DNA of 64,000 bases from positions 14,909,159 through 14,973,158 of the forward strand of contig CM051029.1 in the NCBI GenBank assembly GCA_027627225.1. The letters run 5' to 3'. The position numbers and the translations under genes are program-made. Source of the DNA: Congeria kusceri (taxonomy: Eukaryota > Mollusca > Bivalvia > Myida > Dreissenidae). Shown in pieces: positions 21,948 to 35,745 of the stretch; within the stretch, counting starts at the first letter, position 1; each line of letters opens with the position of its first letter. Below the pieces are notes generated by a model. The model made no database searches. It saw nothing but the letters and a program-made list of their open reading frames with translations, and was not told the origin of the DNA.

Positions 21948-23108
21948 ATAGCAGTTCCTCTTCGCCTGCTGGGCCTTTAGTAGGAGGCGTTGTAGGCGGC
22001 ACTCTTGTGGCAGTCATCTTGGGTGTACTGTGGAAATTAAGAAGCAAATTTAAAGGTACGTAAACATGGATTGTTTTTGTAATATGAAAAAGGAAAAAAA
22101 ACTATAGGAATTGTATTGTTCAAGTAGTACTACTTTTTATTGTTTCAGTAATATTAAAGGCTATGTATATAGTGTCCTTGGGTTTCTATTTATATAACTG
22201 GAACATATTTTCAGAGGTAATCCTGGGTCTGCAAGTCGTTACGATGACTTATTTAGAACACAGTATGTATCGGTCGTGTGATACTTGCATATGTGGACAC
22301 CTAGTATTGATATAGTTTATACTAATTTTGTTGAACTGTGTATTGTATATATAACGTATTCCATGAACTATTGTAACACAACTCTATAAATAGTATAACT
22401 GTTTATATTACAGAGCGAGCAACCAAGCTGCCAATGCGAACTCCGATTATGAATCCTGCAGAAACGGTATTATCATGATCACCATTAAGCATAATTAACC
22501 TTTAAGCGTAGTTATGATTAAAAATCTGCATTTTATTGTAGTCATGTTATTACATTGTTAAATTGTATAACATCGACATTTAATACGGGTCTGAATACCG
22601 AGTGACTAAGACGTAATTACAGTTGATTTAGCCATACGTACGACATAGACACATTTCAACGATTGCTTACGGCACTAATTAAGACATGTTATAAATCGAA
22701 AAGTAATCCTTACGTCATAATAGGTAATAATTATAACAGAGGTTACTCGTAATTACGTGTAACGAAGTAATGACCTATTATGTCGTAAATTTGAATATAT
22801 GTACTAATTACGAGATTAAACAAGTGTTTCACTCATTTGCAACGGGCAGTTGCCATTTACAACGGAATGGTAAAATATTTTTAAGCAATTCAATTTATGG
22901 TTGTTCATTATTTTCAGAATCCCAGCCTGGCAATCAGTACGAAGCCCTCGCTGAAACTACGTTTTGTGAATATTCGGTTCTGTCACAAGGCAACACACAA
23001 GAAGCCTATGCGATGATCAATAAACCATACTATAACGTTTCGAAAAGTGAGTCTGGCTTGGTGAAAGAAGAAAATGCATATGCTAATTTGAAATTGTCGA
23101 ATACTTAA
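21948..23108 (+). CDS. IgSF receptor TM and ITAM-like tail exons (gene B, 3' part)
   Basis: Four exons with consensus GT..AG sites and compatible phases: 21948-22055 (TM), 22217-22262, 22414-22466 and 22918-23108 (stop TAA). Exon 1 gives DSSSSPAGP and a hydrophobic helix (GGVVGGTLVAVILGVLW), then basic KLRSKFK. The tail continues GNPGSASRYDDLFRTQ, then SDYESCRN. The last exon has YEALAETTFCEYSVL, a YxxL-x7-YxxL pair matching the ITAM spacing, followed by EAYAMI, YYNV and a C-terminal AYANLKL. YxxL pairs are bound by tandem-SH2 kinases when phosphorylated, and YxN by Grb2-type SH2 domains. All four exons are open, but no ectodomain exon is found within 20 kb upstream. The closest relative is gene D. 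Confidence 0.75.
22700..22800. repeat. intronic inverted repeat shared with gene D
   Basis: In the last intron of gene B, ttacgtcataataggt (from about 22708) is mirrored by acctattatgtcgtaa about 65 bases downstream, one mismatch in 16. Related sequence rich in taattacg and gacata words sits at the same intron position in gene D (about 56945-57165). It looks like a small palindromic element present before the copies diverged. Confidence 0.5.
22938..22982 (+). other. ITAM-like motif in gene B tail
   Basis: Fifteen codons read YEALAETTFCEYSVL. Two YxxL units are separated by seven residues, inside the 6-8 residue ITAM window. The counterpart in gene D (57303-57347, YETL..YSVL) keeps both units; in gene C (41140-41184) the first is YETP and so is lost. 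Confidence 0.65.
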
Positions 23109-23937
23109 AACAGTTTACAGCCTTGTTATTGGAAAAGTAATTTGTGGATTAATGTATAACCATAACTAACTGCTGTTAGAGTAAAAGTGTCAGGATCTGA
23201 TTAACAATGTTGGTAATATGGAATTCTGATATATTAACCATTGAAGTATACTGATGAAGTGAAGATGTAACCAAATTTAAAAAAAGAAGAGAAAAACTAA
23301 AATTCACGTATGTGATATAATTAATTTGCATTTCATATTATTATATTGATGTCGACGGGTTATCACCCGCTATAATTGCTACTACAACACTAAACATCGG
23401 CTATGAATTACTCTGAAAAGTTCGTAAATAAACAAATGCAAAGTATTAAGTTTTAAAAGCCAGGAATTTTCATATGTCCACCATTCAGATATATAGTAAC
23501 TCGATATGAATATTGTACATGTCGTCCCATATATGCAAGTGCATGTGACACATGTTATTTATAAATATATATTTAAGTATCACATCTAAATTGTTTTTGT
23601 TGTTATGAAGATAATGTTATGTTGATGGTATTTTCGAGCAACTAAAATGTTTTTGTTATTTTCTGTTTTCTTTCCGCAACAAGCGCATCCAAATCGTATC
23701 TGGCAGATATCCAGTTATCATAATTAATGACAAATTTCATAGCTTATGGCATCCAAGTTTATAGACCGTAGCTTATTCAATGTTAGAGGACGTACCGACT
23801 TGTTAAATTATGCCTGGACTTGCTCATTTCACATAAATGCTGAATTACCATTGCTAAGAATGGTTGTACTCTGCTCGTCAAAATATTTGTTCAGTTATGC
23901 TACTGTTAAGGCACATTTGTTTCTTATATCTATATAA
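23109..23937. other. 3' flank of gene B
   Basis: To about 23650 this aligns by eye with the sequence after gene C (41293-41880), including the shared ggttatcacccgct-type block, so it is part of the duplicated unit (3' untranslated and flanking). A polyadenylation-like aataaac occurs near 23427. The open frame at 23746-23937 is not recognised. Confidence 0.45.
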
Positions 23938-26900
23938 ATGGATAATCTAAAAATTATTTCATACAATTGTCGGGGTCTCAATAACAGTAAGAAGCGTAGA
24001 GATGTCTTTGACTTTTTAAAATAAAAAAGCAGATATTTACTGCCTGCAAGACTGCCATTTTACTCAGGATATGGAAAGTCAAATTTATTCAGATTGGGAT
24101 GGGAAATGTTATTTTAGCTTTGGATGTTCAAATTCAAGAGGTGTTTGTGTTTTGTTTAGTAAAAACATGCAAATGAAAGTACATAAAAACAGAAAATGAC
24201 TCATTTAGAAACTATTTATTGCTAGACATGACATATATCACAAACAGATTTACTTTATGCACTTTATATGGCCCTAATAAAGATATGCCCTCATTTTTTA
24301 CAGATAAATTTAAAACAATAGAACATTACGAAAACGATGAATTTATTATTTGCGGAGACTTTAATCTTGTACTGGATGTAAACGTGGATAATTGAAATAT
24401 TAAATCCTTTAATAATAATAAAAGGCTAGAGAAACACTAACGTCTGTAATCATGGATAACAATTTAACCGATACTTTTAGATATCTGAATGGTTATGTCC
24501 AACAATACACATGGAGACGGTTAACACCGTTACAGCAGGCTAGGCTCGATTTTTTCCTAACTTCTAATAAGCATTTCCTCTAAAATTAGAAAATCAACTA
24601 TAGATTCAAGTTATAAATCAGATCACTCAATTATTTTATTAGAAATTAGTTTTGGAGATATAGAACATGGCAAAGGTCTATGGAAATTCAACAATTCACT
24701 ATTAAATAATATTGACTACTTAAATTGCATTAATACTTTAATTGGACATATTAAGAGACAATAGTGTATTCCAATTTATAATATAGAAAACATAGAACAC
24801 TTGACAACAATGACAAACAGTTTGTGATAAATGATCAACTATTCCTAGAAATGTTACTTAGGGAATCAAGAGGAAAAACAATTTCATTTGTATCATATTT
24901 AGCTAAGTTAAATAAAATCAATGAATCTAATTTAATTAAGAAAATAGAAGAACTTGAAAAATCACTAGATGAAACTTATACTCATCAGCAGCAGGAATTA
25001 CAAAATGAATTGGAAAAGTTGGCTAGAAGATGGGGTGCAACCTTCAAAGTACTTCTGCTCTCTTGAGTCAAACCATTATACAACCAAGTCAATACATTTT
25101 ATTGAAACAGAAAATGGTACTAATTTGAATGATCAAAATGATATTTTAAATGAAGCAGTTTCATGTTATAAAACACTGTGCAAAAGAAATGAAAATGAAA
25201 TTGGATATGACATAAATACTGATTAAGCTAATGCCAATTTACAGAAACTCAATAATGCTCAATCAGAAGCTTTAGAAGGACTACTAAGTATAAATAAAGT
25301 TGCCTTTACACTTAAAAATATGAAAAACGACAAAAGTCCAGGCTCTGATGGTTCCACTGCAGAATTGTATAAAGTGTTTTAGAACAGATTAGGCCATTTC
25401 ATAGTACGAAGTATAAATTATGCATTATATAATAATTTATTGTGCACAACTCAAAAACATGGAATAATAACTTGCATCCCAAATAACAATAAACCGCGCT
25501 GCTATTTGAAAAATGTAAGACCATTAACCTTATTAAAACTGGCATCTGGGACTACAGCAAATAGATTAAAAACATTGCTTGATGTTTTAATCTCCAAAGA
25601 TCAAACTGGTTTCATTAAAGGGCGATTTATTGGTAAAAACACTAGATTACTTTACGACATCTTGAAATATGCTGAAGATAATAATTTGCCTCGGTTACTT
25701 ATGACAATAGATTTTTTAAATGCATTTGATACCTTATCTTTTACGTTTATAGAAACTACTTTTAGATTGTTTAATTTCGGACCAATGGATATCCATGTTT
25801 TGCACAATACTATTGCGTCCATACAAATAAATGAATTTTTATCGAACACCTTTTGCATTGAGAGGGGCTGTCGTCAAGGGAACCCGATACGCGCTTACAT
25901 TTTTATTTTATGTGCAGAAATTCTAGCTATTAAAATCAGACAAAGCAAACAAATACAGGGTATAACAATTAAAGACATAGAATACAACATATCACAATAT
26001 GCTGACGACACTTCTCTATTACTTGATGGATCAGAATCATCTCTTAATTGTACGTTAGACATGCTTCATGAATTTTCAACATATTCTGGATTAAAAATAA
26101 ACTATGATAAAACTAATTTAATGTTGATAGGCTCTATGAAATATACTACAAGGTCGATAAAAACAAAATACAAACTGACATGTGGAGCAACATCTTTTAA
26201 AGTTCTTGGGATAGTGTACGACGTAAATTTAGAAAACATAATCATGAACAAATTTGATAACAAAATCAACAGTATAAAAAATGTAACAACGCACTTGAAT
26301 CGCAGAAATATCACACCGCTCGGAAAAAATAACCATCGTAAAATCACTACTTCTGCCTTACTCATTTATTTGTGTCACTACCAACACCAAGAATGGAAAT
26401 TATGAAACAAATTAATCAACTGTTTTATGACTTCATATGGGCAGGCCCCAGCAAAATTAAAAGCACAGTAATTGTTAAAGAATATAATGACGGAGGTTTA
26501 AATATCGTAGAAGTATGGTCTTTTGAAAAACAAATGAAATTAACATGGCTTAAGAGACTTGTGATAGGAGACGGAAATTGTTATACACTTGTTAAATCCT
26601 TCATTGATATAAACAAACTTTTTAATACTGGCAAAATGTTTGTTGAAAAAGTTTGCATAAATTTAAAAAATAAATTTTGGCAAGACGTCTTAAACAGCTA
26701 TATATTGTATATTGAAAAATTTGCATATAGTCAATAGTGAAGATATTCTCTATATGCCTTTGTTTTACAATAAAAATTAAAAAAATATTAGCAATAATTA
26801 TATATATATTAAATGTCTGCATGAAAGAGGCCTTCGAATTTCAGAGACATATTGAAAGAGATTCGTTTTATCTCCAAAAAATCTTTGGACTACCAAATTG

Positions 26901-28071
26901 GAACAAATGTGAATTTTCTACAGTACCAAGGTCTTATAAAAGTTATAAGTAAATTTATTAAGACTTTTGGAGACATATTAACGTTTGATAATAATATTCA
27001 AGGACCTGTATTAGCAACATACGTAAAGAAAATTGTTCAAGTCCTAAAGAAGAAAAACATGTTTTTACAATATTTATTCAAAACATTGAAATCCCAACTA
27101 GTCAAACAAAATGGAATTCCGAGTTCTTTGGTATTGACTGGAAAAGTGTGCATCCACTTGTGTTTAATATTAGTAAAGATAGTAATATCCAATGGCTCCA
27201 ATGAAGAATAGTCCACAGAATCTTGGGAACAAAAATCCAATATGTTTAATATGAAAATAGTTACTGATAAATCTTTGTACATTTTGTAAAAATGAAGTAG
27301 AAAATATAGAACACTTGTTTTGAAACTGTGTACATTATCAATATATTATTAATTTTGCTATTCACGTTGTAAATAGAAATAAACCAAACTCACCTATCCA
27401 TTTAACATGTCAGGAAATGATACTTGGTATTACAAATTCAAAAATGAACAATTTAAATATGTTATGCCTAGAAATTAAACGATATATTTTTCATTGCCAG
27501 AGAAAAACAGAAAGCCGTCTAATTTTGGACTCGTAAATAGCCTCAACCACTCATTAGAAATTTATAAAACTACACAAAAACACTTGACGAAGGATTAAAA
27601 GATTGGTCACTAGTCAGCATGTTTACAGATATTGCTTATAATGAAATTGAAATAGAACTTAATAATAATAGTGAATGAATACAGTTTACAGCATTTTTTG
27701 TGTCTACAATGTCATCGCACATAGAATATATAATCAATGCAATTCATTCTCTTTTGTTTATATTTTTTGTTGTGTAATATTATCTGCGACATAGCATTGG
27801 TACATATACATGTAATGAGTCTATTCATTGTATTATAAGTATAAACATTTTTGGTACATGATTATGTATTAACGTTATATATGTGTATATGTCTATTATG
27901 CATGTATGTATGTATGTATGTATGTATGTATGTATGTATGTATGTATGTATGTATGTATGTATGTATGTATGTATGTATGTATGTATGTATGTATGTATG
28001 TATGTATGTATGTATGCATGTAAATATACTATGAGCAAATAAATTATTGCGAACAAAAAAAATAAAAAAAA
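23938..28071 (+). mobile_element. LINE non-LTR retrotransposon, dead copy (L1/Tx1-like ORF2)
   Basis: From ATG 23938 an APE-type endonuclease begins LKIISYNCRGLNNSKKR, followed by YGPNKDM, IICGDFNLVLD, ARLDFFLTSN and SDHSI, the usual endonuclease landmarks. The reverse transcriptase follows: MKNDKSPGSDGST near 25320, IDFLNAFDTLSF, GCRQGNPIRAYIFILCAE, and QYADDTSLLLDGSE with catalytic YADD at 25999-26010. The frame ends near 27678. Total length, about 1,245 codons, fits an ORF2. Many stops and frame changes (for example after FDFLK, and near 25380) make it inactive. The 3' tail carries a TATG microsatellite, an aataaa near 28039 and an A-rich end. No ORF1 is visible, so the 5' end is truncated or degraded. 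Confidence 0.85.
27902..28016. repeat. (TATG)n microsatellite
   Basis: About 28 uninterrupted copies of the tetranucleotide, within the presumed LINE 3' tail. Long Tyr/Met/Cys-Val or His/Thr-Tyr-Ile frames on both strands are translations of the repeat. Confidence 0.97.
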
Positions 28072-28379
28072 TATGCCTGTTTAGTTTAACGCGCAACATA
28101 AATAAATTTATTAAATAAATGGAGCAGCAATGGTGCAACCTACCTTTATATTTTATTTGCCAAACAAAAAGAAATAAGAAATACAGTGGCTGATACAATT
28201 CGTCCGGATTTATCAATAAATGTGCTCGTAGACAGATAGTCTACATTTCGCTTTTTTGCAGCTCTGGTTTGCACCCTCCCTATTGAATAAATAAATGGTA
28301 ATTAAATTGAATAATATTATCTTTTATTGCTGTTTAATTTGAATTGCGATGCTATGAAGTTAATTTTTATTTACACGTA

Positions 28380-29420
28380 CATGTTTTGTGAATAATTCTG
28401 AGCCAAGTGTGAGGTTCCTGCGCACATTAACCGGTTTAAAGCCCCAATGCTGTGCATTTACCGTTCCAAGGCGGTGATCCCAGTTTTATTCATGTGTGTT
28501 TTGGGTTTGTTATTTGTTTTTGTGATGTCCTGTGTATTGTTTTTGGCAATTGGTCATAATCTTACGGGAATCTTTTAAATCTTACACAAACCTACGTTCA
28601 TAGTGAGATCAAAAACTTTAAGTCAAATCTACAAATTCGTACTTGTACATGTTATGCGTTTTGTTTATGGTCTTATACGTATGGATTTACACTGTTTTGC
28701 TTGCGATTACTGTCTTCGCATGGTTTGAATAGTTTTAACATTGTACATGACATATTTATATGCTATTTATATGCTTTTCCTTGCTGATAATTTTTAATAT
28801 ACATAGGTTACTGGATTAAGGTCGACATTTTATATTTCAATCGCATTGTGTTGAGTACAACTCATTTTTCATATCACTGTATTGACAATGCTACAAATGA
28901 TTTCTTTTTATTTTTAGACAGAATTGTAAACACTACAGTTAGTCCTAACAACAATCGTATTTTATATGTTTCAACAATATTAAAGATACAGGTACCAGGA
29001 ACTGCATTTACGAAGAACATTAAGTTATAAACCACAACAAACTTATCCTTGTTTATTTTGTTCTTAACACAACTAAAACAAATCGTAACTATGTAAATGT
29101 TAAAATATCAGTTATCGTAAGTTAAATCTTAATTAACCCGGAAATGTTCGGAAAGGTTACGCACGTGTTTCGAATTCAATGTCTGATGTTAACAATGGAG
29201 CCAAAACGAACACTATCGGCACCTTTTAGTGCAAACGATTATTTGTTATAAACGAAAATAATGGGGGACCATCAAACGTATTTGCAACACAGCTTAAGCA
29301 GTAGTTAGTAAAATGTACAGCATTATATAAGCGTCATAAAGTGATGTTTAACACTGTCATATTCATTAGTCTGATACGAAAAACATAATTTAATGCGTAG
29401 AAGAGGAATACGAAAGCTTT
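28380..29420. repeat. segmental duplication block 1 (copy in unit C)
   Basis: Part or all of this spacer corresponds by eye to about 42880-43790. Shared landmarks are a 'gcca-caataatttgtaataa' block and the 'cattagtctg' block. No exon is supported. The segment near 28425-28520 (ttaaccggtttaaagcccc, ccgttccaaggcggtga) resembles a repeat family I recall from bivalves. Confidence 0.5.
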
Positions 29421-29759
29421 TGTGTGAGGACATATGTGAATTGATTTGATACTTATTTACATCATTTGACAATTAAATTTAAGAAATAAAAGCAATTTAA
29501 AGAAGCAATTTATGGGAAGTGTACAAGCAAAGTTATAATGCAAAGCAGAATATACAAGACAAACGCTAAAATTGTCCAAAAATGGTCAACACACATTTCT
29601 ACCTATGCCGTCTTAATCCAAAATCAGCCTCGAACATACAATTAAAGTGGTGCATAAAGCAATTGGGAAAATAATAACAATTGTAAAATGGTGTTGCTGA
29701 TCAATACGCTTACATTAATTAGCAAACGCAATTCATTACGTTTATAACCTTATTTTTCA

Positions 29760-30310
29760 AAATGCTAAAATATCTAACAATCTTTACTGCTCAAGTGTTT
29801 GGTGTCATACATCACTTTAAATTTGCTTAAATTATTAATATGTGAAAATCTAATAACAAACAGAAACACATTGACAGAGAAATATAAAAGAAGATCAGGT
29901 GTACCTCATGCTGAAATGAAACAGGAAAATGAAATAGGAACATATTTGCTATAAACACGCTATAGTAATAAGGTAGTTGTCTGAGTTTACACACACATGT
30001 TGGCAAGTTAAATTTATATTCTTTATTAACAATCAGAAGTATGTATTAGTGATCAGAAGAACTCTGTATATCAGACATATTTGAGGTGCACCTTGAATGA
30101 AATTGTGTTATAATGTCCATTGATGTTGATAACCTCGTCTGCTTTTCATAGCGCCTATTAGTGGAATTCGAAGAAATTTGCGTTATGCGGCACATTGCAT
30201 GGATCAAAAGCTCTGAAATAAAGTATATTGTGTTCCCTTTACAATAATTTACGTGTAAATAAAATAATATTAAGAGTTTTAATCCATTATAAGACTAAGT
30301 TGGTCTAATG
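29760..30310. repeat. segmental duplication block 2 (unit C) with possible minus-strand exon end
   Basis: Aligns by eye with 46880-47420. On the minus strand an acceptor tatttcag precedes 30212 downward, and in the other copy precedes 47313 downward. In the 47-kb copy the open frame MSHAECGVTDADLIAFHY ends at a stop (47252-47254). The 30-kb copy is frame-disrupted there. A minus-strand gene's last exon is possible but unproven. Confidence 0.35.
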
Positions 30311-31914
30311 ATTTAAGTTCAACATCTCATGTTTTATTAGAAATAAGTGTATATATTCGGTTTAACTTCTTTTCATGTACATATATATTGTATATCCCAA
30401 TATCAGATTTATTGATATCGGGTAAACATATAAATTGTAATATCTATTGTTGAAAAAACACCCTAAATATACATATATAAATGTGTTTATCATGTTGGTT
30501 TAGAGTATATGCTTTATGCTAACCATTATATAATTTTAGTTCATCTGCCAATAAATATATGTTCTTAAGTGCATAAAAGCACCATTCAAAACCTGTTTTC
30601 TCAATTCAACAAACATACCTTGTGTGTTTTTAACCATATTCCGTTGTAAAGGGTACCACAGCTTCCTTTTAACTGAACAATACCTCGTTAAACTTTGTCT
30701 CTTGGTTGCCTTATGTGACCTTCAAAATATTGTTTGCTGTTAGAGCATGATATATCGAAGTATTCGTGCATGCACTTGATATTATTTAACACGATATCTT
30801 GATATTGATATAGTTGTCAACATATTCAAACGAAGTACACGCTCAAATTAATTAACCGACAGTAAAACATATTGATCCATGTATCAGTATTTCAAACAAA
30901 ATTTGATATTATGTTCGGACACAATAAAATACAAAATATCTGATATACAAAATAAAATTTTGAAAAGACTCTGTTTGTTTGTTTAGCATTTATTTCATTA
31001 TTGGTTTGAACATATTCAGTTTTCATTATTTGTTTATTCATTACTTACAAAATACTGATAATATGTGGGTGTTCAAAGCTATTGTATACCACACAACATA
31101 TTATTCATTTAAACAAAAGTAGTAACTAAAAGAACATTACAGGATCTGGCATTACAGAGCGTTATATGCATGCGTTACAATTCTTGTTTTTTTTTATTTT
31201 TTAATCTTTTCACCAATATATACATGCTGTAAACATCTTGTGCTCCATGTTGGGGATCTCAGGATGGCATCAAAATCCATCTTCTACAGGAATAGCCACT
31301 GTCTCCTAGGATATGGTATTGCCCATTCTGTATATTGGCATCATCGTTGCTGACTGAATCTATTTCCTTAAACGGTAATGACACAGAATAGCTTCTATAG
31401 AAAACAATTTTTCTAAAGCAAAATTATGTGTATGCATATCTGGTATTCCTTTAAAATATTTTAAAGAAGACTTAATAAGTTGCCCACATGAACTAGCATT
31501 TAAGAAAATAAATTAAAATTAAAAAATTATTTATATGTTTTGATTCATTCTACTTTATATATCGTCCACGGAAAGCCAACAGTTGCTATCAGCATAGGTG
31601 CAAAGAAGACTGATAGCACATTCGGTCTCTTAATGGGAGAAAAAAATAAGAGCTAGAACATGACATTTCAATGATTAATGCATATCATATACACATCTAT
31701 ATTTAGTTGTTGTGCACTGTTTGAAACGAGAGTTACATGTATAAACACATTCCCTTTATGGCAGTACTTTGACATCTAGCTGCCTTTACAGAACTTTCAA
31801 CAAATGCAACCTTGACATTCAGGCTATTTTACCCATGTGCCTATTTTTAGACGTCAGTAGAAATAACACAACTCTAGTTCAGTTCTTAATATTATTTAAA
31901 TTCATAACAATAAA
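30311..31914. other. non-coding spacer
   Basis: AT-rich with no exon, array or inverted-repeat structure that I could support. Confidence 0.3.
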
Positions 31915-32293
31915 CAGTGTTTATTTTAGAGCCAATTTGGGACCGAAATTTGGCCCCATTCCCCTGCTAAAAAAGTATATATTTTTCCCTATATTTGCCT
32001 TAAAATTCCCCTCAGAATGTAATCTTTATTTTGAAAAAAGTTGACCCAAATCGGAAAAAATTGACTAAGTTAGAGGTATTTTCGTAAAAAATCCCAGCAA
32101 TCTTTCATCAAACCAATTTAGTGCATATTCTAAGTTATCATTTCAAGCAAAACAGTTGATTAATTTTTTATAACAAAGTAGAATATTAGTATGTAATAAT
32201 GCTTTTCTATAAAAAAATTATTCCTCTTTTGCCGTAAAATTCCCTATCTGAAGGGCCCCGCCATCTTTCCCCCAAAGGTGAAAAAAAACACTG
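31915..32293. mobile_element. MITE-like element, CAGTGTTT termini
   Basis: Begins CAGTGTTT and ends AAACACTG (32286-32293), 379 bp. The interior has runs of ttcccct/aaattccc, distinct from the flanks. CAGTG ends occur in hAT elements, but no clear 8-bp target duplication is seen. It lies in the spacer of unit C at a place where unit D has no counterpart. Confidence 0.4.
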
Positions 32294-32607
32294 ATATAGT
32301 CGTACACTTTACAATTGTTTACAGTCTCAAGTCTAGATCCAAAACCGATATGATCCCAATAGAATCAAAATGATGACTCAACAGATCAAGTGTAAGTTAC
32401 ATAGTTATTCATCTTGAAATTCGAGTATATAATAATAAGAGAATGTGTCTAGTAGCCCACTTAAACAACTATTTACAGATATACTAAATTGTCACCAGAT
32501 AGACATGTAAAAATCATTTACAAAACGCTAAAACAAAACAGCTATATAATACATACAACACACTTTTCCTCTCACACACATAGACATTACAACACATATC
32601 AACATAC

Positions 32608-33015
32608 CAAATGTGGTTTGGACTTCACATAGTCTGTCGTTTTGCCTCCCGCTGCCTCTGCCTCGTGTATGTTAGAACTGCAGCAATAGAATAATGGTGA
32701 ACACTAGACAGAAAATGATGATTAACATATATAACAAAGATAAAAGAACAATGCCACCTAGACTACAGGTTCAAGTTCACAACAAAATTTAGAAGCAGAA
32801 CACTATTCATTTCTAAATCACTTATACTACATATATACTACAGAATGTGAACAATACAATTATTACGAACCTTTCAGAAGAAATATCAACTGATAAACGT
32901 TGGCTCTTGTAATCGTGCATGTTACTGTGCCTCGTGTCTTGTTGACACAATCGGTACCCTTCGATGACTGCACTTTGTCTCCAGAGCCAGCGGATCGACT
33001 CTGGATACAGTTGAT
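32608..33015 (-). CDS. possible exons of a minus-strand gene in spacer C
   Basis: Two segments show splice signals on the minus strand: 33015-32871 (acceptor gtccatag, donor gttcgt) and 32677-32608 (acceptor ctgctgcag, donor gtatgt). Both splice contexts recur in the duplicate spacer (from 48482 downward and 47875-47789). The first reads CIQSRSAGSGDKVQSSKGTD or alternatives. The second reads EAAGGKTTDYVKSKPHL or an alternative frame. Frames do not join cleanly and differ between copies, so this is a weak call for a divergently transcribed gene or pseudogene. Confidence 0.22.
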
Positions 33016-35406
33016 CTATGGACATAAAACACATTAGTATGAACTTTTAAAGATTTAATGAATTTTTATGATAACAATATAAGACTACTTAACAGCATAT
33101 GACATTCATATTTCAAGTCATCCGTAAAACTTACGTATATAAACAAGTCTATATCTGTAAATAAAAAATACACAGTTTTATATAAAACATTTTATGTGTT
33201 ATATAATGTGGAAAAATACCAGAAACATGTACCTAATTGCGTAAGTTCGAAATAAACCAAAAAACGGCTCAGCACACCTTGTTTTATATTCCTCATACAT
33301 AAGTTTGTACAAATTTTATATCCGAATTCCGATGTATCCGAATTTTATATCACACATGGAGATGCCTTGTGTGTATGTCGTTCAAATGACATGCTTTTTA
33401 TCACATTGGTGTAAAAGAAGAAGATAACTTGTTAATATAAATAAGCTGCACAAATAAGTCCATATAAAGAAATTAGCGTAGCATGTAAGCAAAATTTGCA
33501 CCGTTACAATATTAAATATTCGTATCCGGTTTATGTAAATAAGTTAGGCGTGAATGCACTAAAAACGAAATGATTACAGCCCCAAAGTAAACTTACCGCG
33601 TCGAAACTGCTACTGATTGATAGTGGCTGAAATATAATGTAAACAAAAAACGGCGCTGAGTGTATTTCAAGATCTCACTATATTACTTCTTCAATAATGG
33701 AATGCCGATTCATCCTCAACACTTCCGGGGTAAATTCAAATAATTAAGGATAAACTTAGGTGAAAAGCTTCTTAACTATTTGTATTCCTTAGATATTAAG
33801 AAACACATATAATTCAAGGATTGTAAAAAACTTAAGTAAAATTTTAACTAAGTTTCTTCGTGGATCATGAATATGGCACAGAAATGCAGATCAACCAGAG
33901 AAATCCAAATGAAGTTACAATTATAAGCGGCAGAACATATAGGTTCTATTATGCTTTAACATGAAAATAGCATACGGGAATTTGTCGGTATAATAGTCAT
34001 TCGGTTCCGGTGAGTTACGATTAAAAAACATCAATAATAATGAAACATTTTAGCATAAAATATATGTTCATTATTGTAGAGCTACGTACTAGCGCGTGCA
34101 TATTAATAATAGTAGTGAAATGTAACAATACGTTTTATTATTAACTTTTAGACATTTTTTATTTTGATAGAAGTTATAACCCGAGAATAAATATACAAGC
34201 TCAGGATAACAAAATCCCACTTGACATTCCAACGAGTTTAAGAAAAACATTGATGCAAAGCATCAAAGGGCGCCGTTATATGTCTTATGATTTTAAGATC
34301 TTACCACAAATTAATGTTCAGTAATGTGCCCAAGTTAAAACACTTGATATTCATATTTAAAAGGTCGACGTATTTAAAATACTATGAAGATATAAAACTT
34401 ATGAAACCAGCATCAACATTTTTATGCGGAAAAACATAAATAACACGAACCCATCCTACGCCTGTTAGCAGTTAAACAGCTGTATCTGCATCTGCTACTA
34501 GTACATTGCTATTTTTAAAACCAGTTGTGAGAAAGTTGAGTTGAGTTGAAACTATATAAGTATATACATATTGAATTGTTCATTATTATAACGACAATAT
34601 GAAACTAGGAATACACAAACTTTGCAACATTTTTTTTTTCATTATTGAATACTGTTTATTGTGGCTTCATTAATGGCGCGGCGCCAATCATCAAGTCAGA
34701 TTCATTGGGATTCCCCGTGCGTTTCAGAGCGCCAAATGAAGGAAATCTACACGACAAATGCATAACAAAACTTTAACATGGTTTTATATAAAAGATTCTA
34801 CGTTCAACCTGATTCACTGCCTGAGAAAAAAATAAACTTTTAAATTTATGCTTTCTGCATTAGCATGAGATAAGATTTGCTTTCTCGTACTTGTATAACT
34901 CGGTTAGTGATTAAATAATACGCATACATATGCCATTTAAATTAACAGTTTTGCGAATAAGATTTGATCAAATACAGCGACTGGATGTGGTTTGACAGAT
35001 AGATCATAATTTATGACGTGTTAAGAACGACAAATAATGTAACAAATGTATTAAACTAATTCATTATTCATTATACTTTACCTTTGAAAATATTTCAACG
35101 TCTGAGGAGGGCAGAACGCATAAACACACCTATATTACTTTATGTTTTATGAAAATAAATTGCCACACATTGTTGTAGGTTAAAAAAAGCCGTATGATGG
35201 CAATTTTGGGGTTTGGTCGTAAATAAACACATTATTAATGTGCAACAGTACTGAAACAAACTGCGTTCACAAACAACGCTAAGCAATCGTATCTAAACAC
35301 GTATGACCCCTCCATATCCATTTGTTTTATTAGTAGTAAGTGTATTGGTATTGGCGTGTTTTAAATGTACTAACATATAATCCTAAAAGTTATACTAAAG
35401 GCGCAC
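33016..35406. other. spacer upstream of gene C
   Basis: Blocks at about 33240-33730, 33840-33960 and 35280-35406 match about 48700-49180, 49520-49640 and 50840-50943 of the other unit. No exon is supported in between. No signal-peptide exon was identified for gene C. Confidence 0.4.
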
Positions 35407-35745
35407 AATCATCTGTATTAATATCCAATTCAACAACGGTGAATGTCAATGAAGCTGTACAATTAACATGCACACATTCAATTAAGACATATGTATCATG
35501 GTGACGCCAACCAGCTAGTGATAATATTCCATAAAAAATCCTCTCAATGAGATTCGTTGGCAACGATTGTACATTAATTTCTTCGACGCTACCGGATCAA
35601 TTTTTAAACTGGCTGTGCAGCGCAACGACATTTACGTGTGCACTGAATCCATTGCGCACAATCAATAACGATGACAAGTGGAAGTGCTCGGTTGCCATAC
35701 ATTTGCAAGCAAAATACAGCAATGAAATAACACTAACGATAACAG
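35407..35745 (+). pseudogene. gene C first recognised Ig-like exon
   Basis: Reads VNVNEAVQLTCTH around the first Cys, then SW-stop-RQP, where gene D has DWWRQP (TGG to TGA at 35502). A TAA follows within ten codons. The distal part is open: TTFTCALNPLRTINNDDKWK. The donor gtaaat at 35746 is intact. Sequence to the next exon is annotated separately. Confidence 0.65.

Noticed and set aside
27825..28216. Open frames of Tyr/Met/Val-Cys and His-Thr-Tyr-Ile repeats
   Set aside because: Translation of the (TATG)n microsatellite on both strands.
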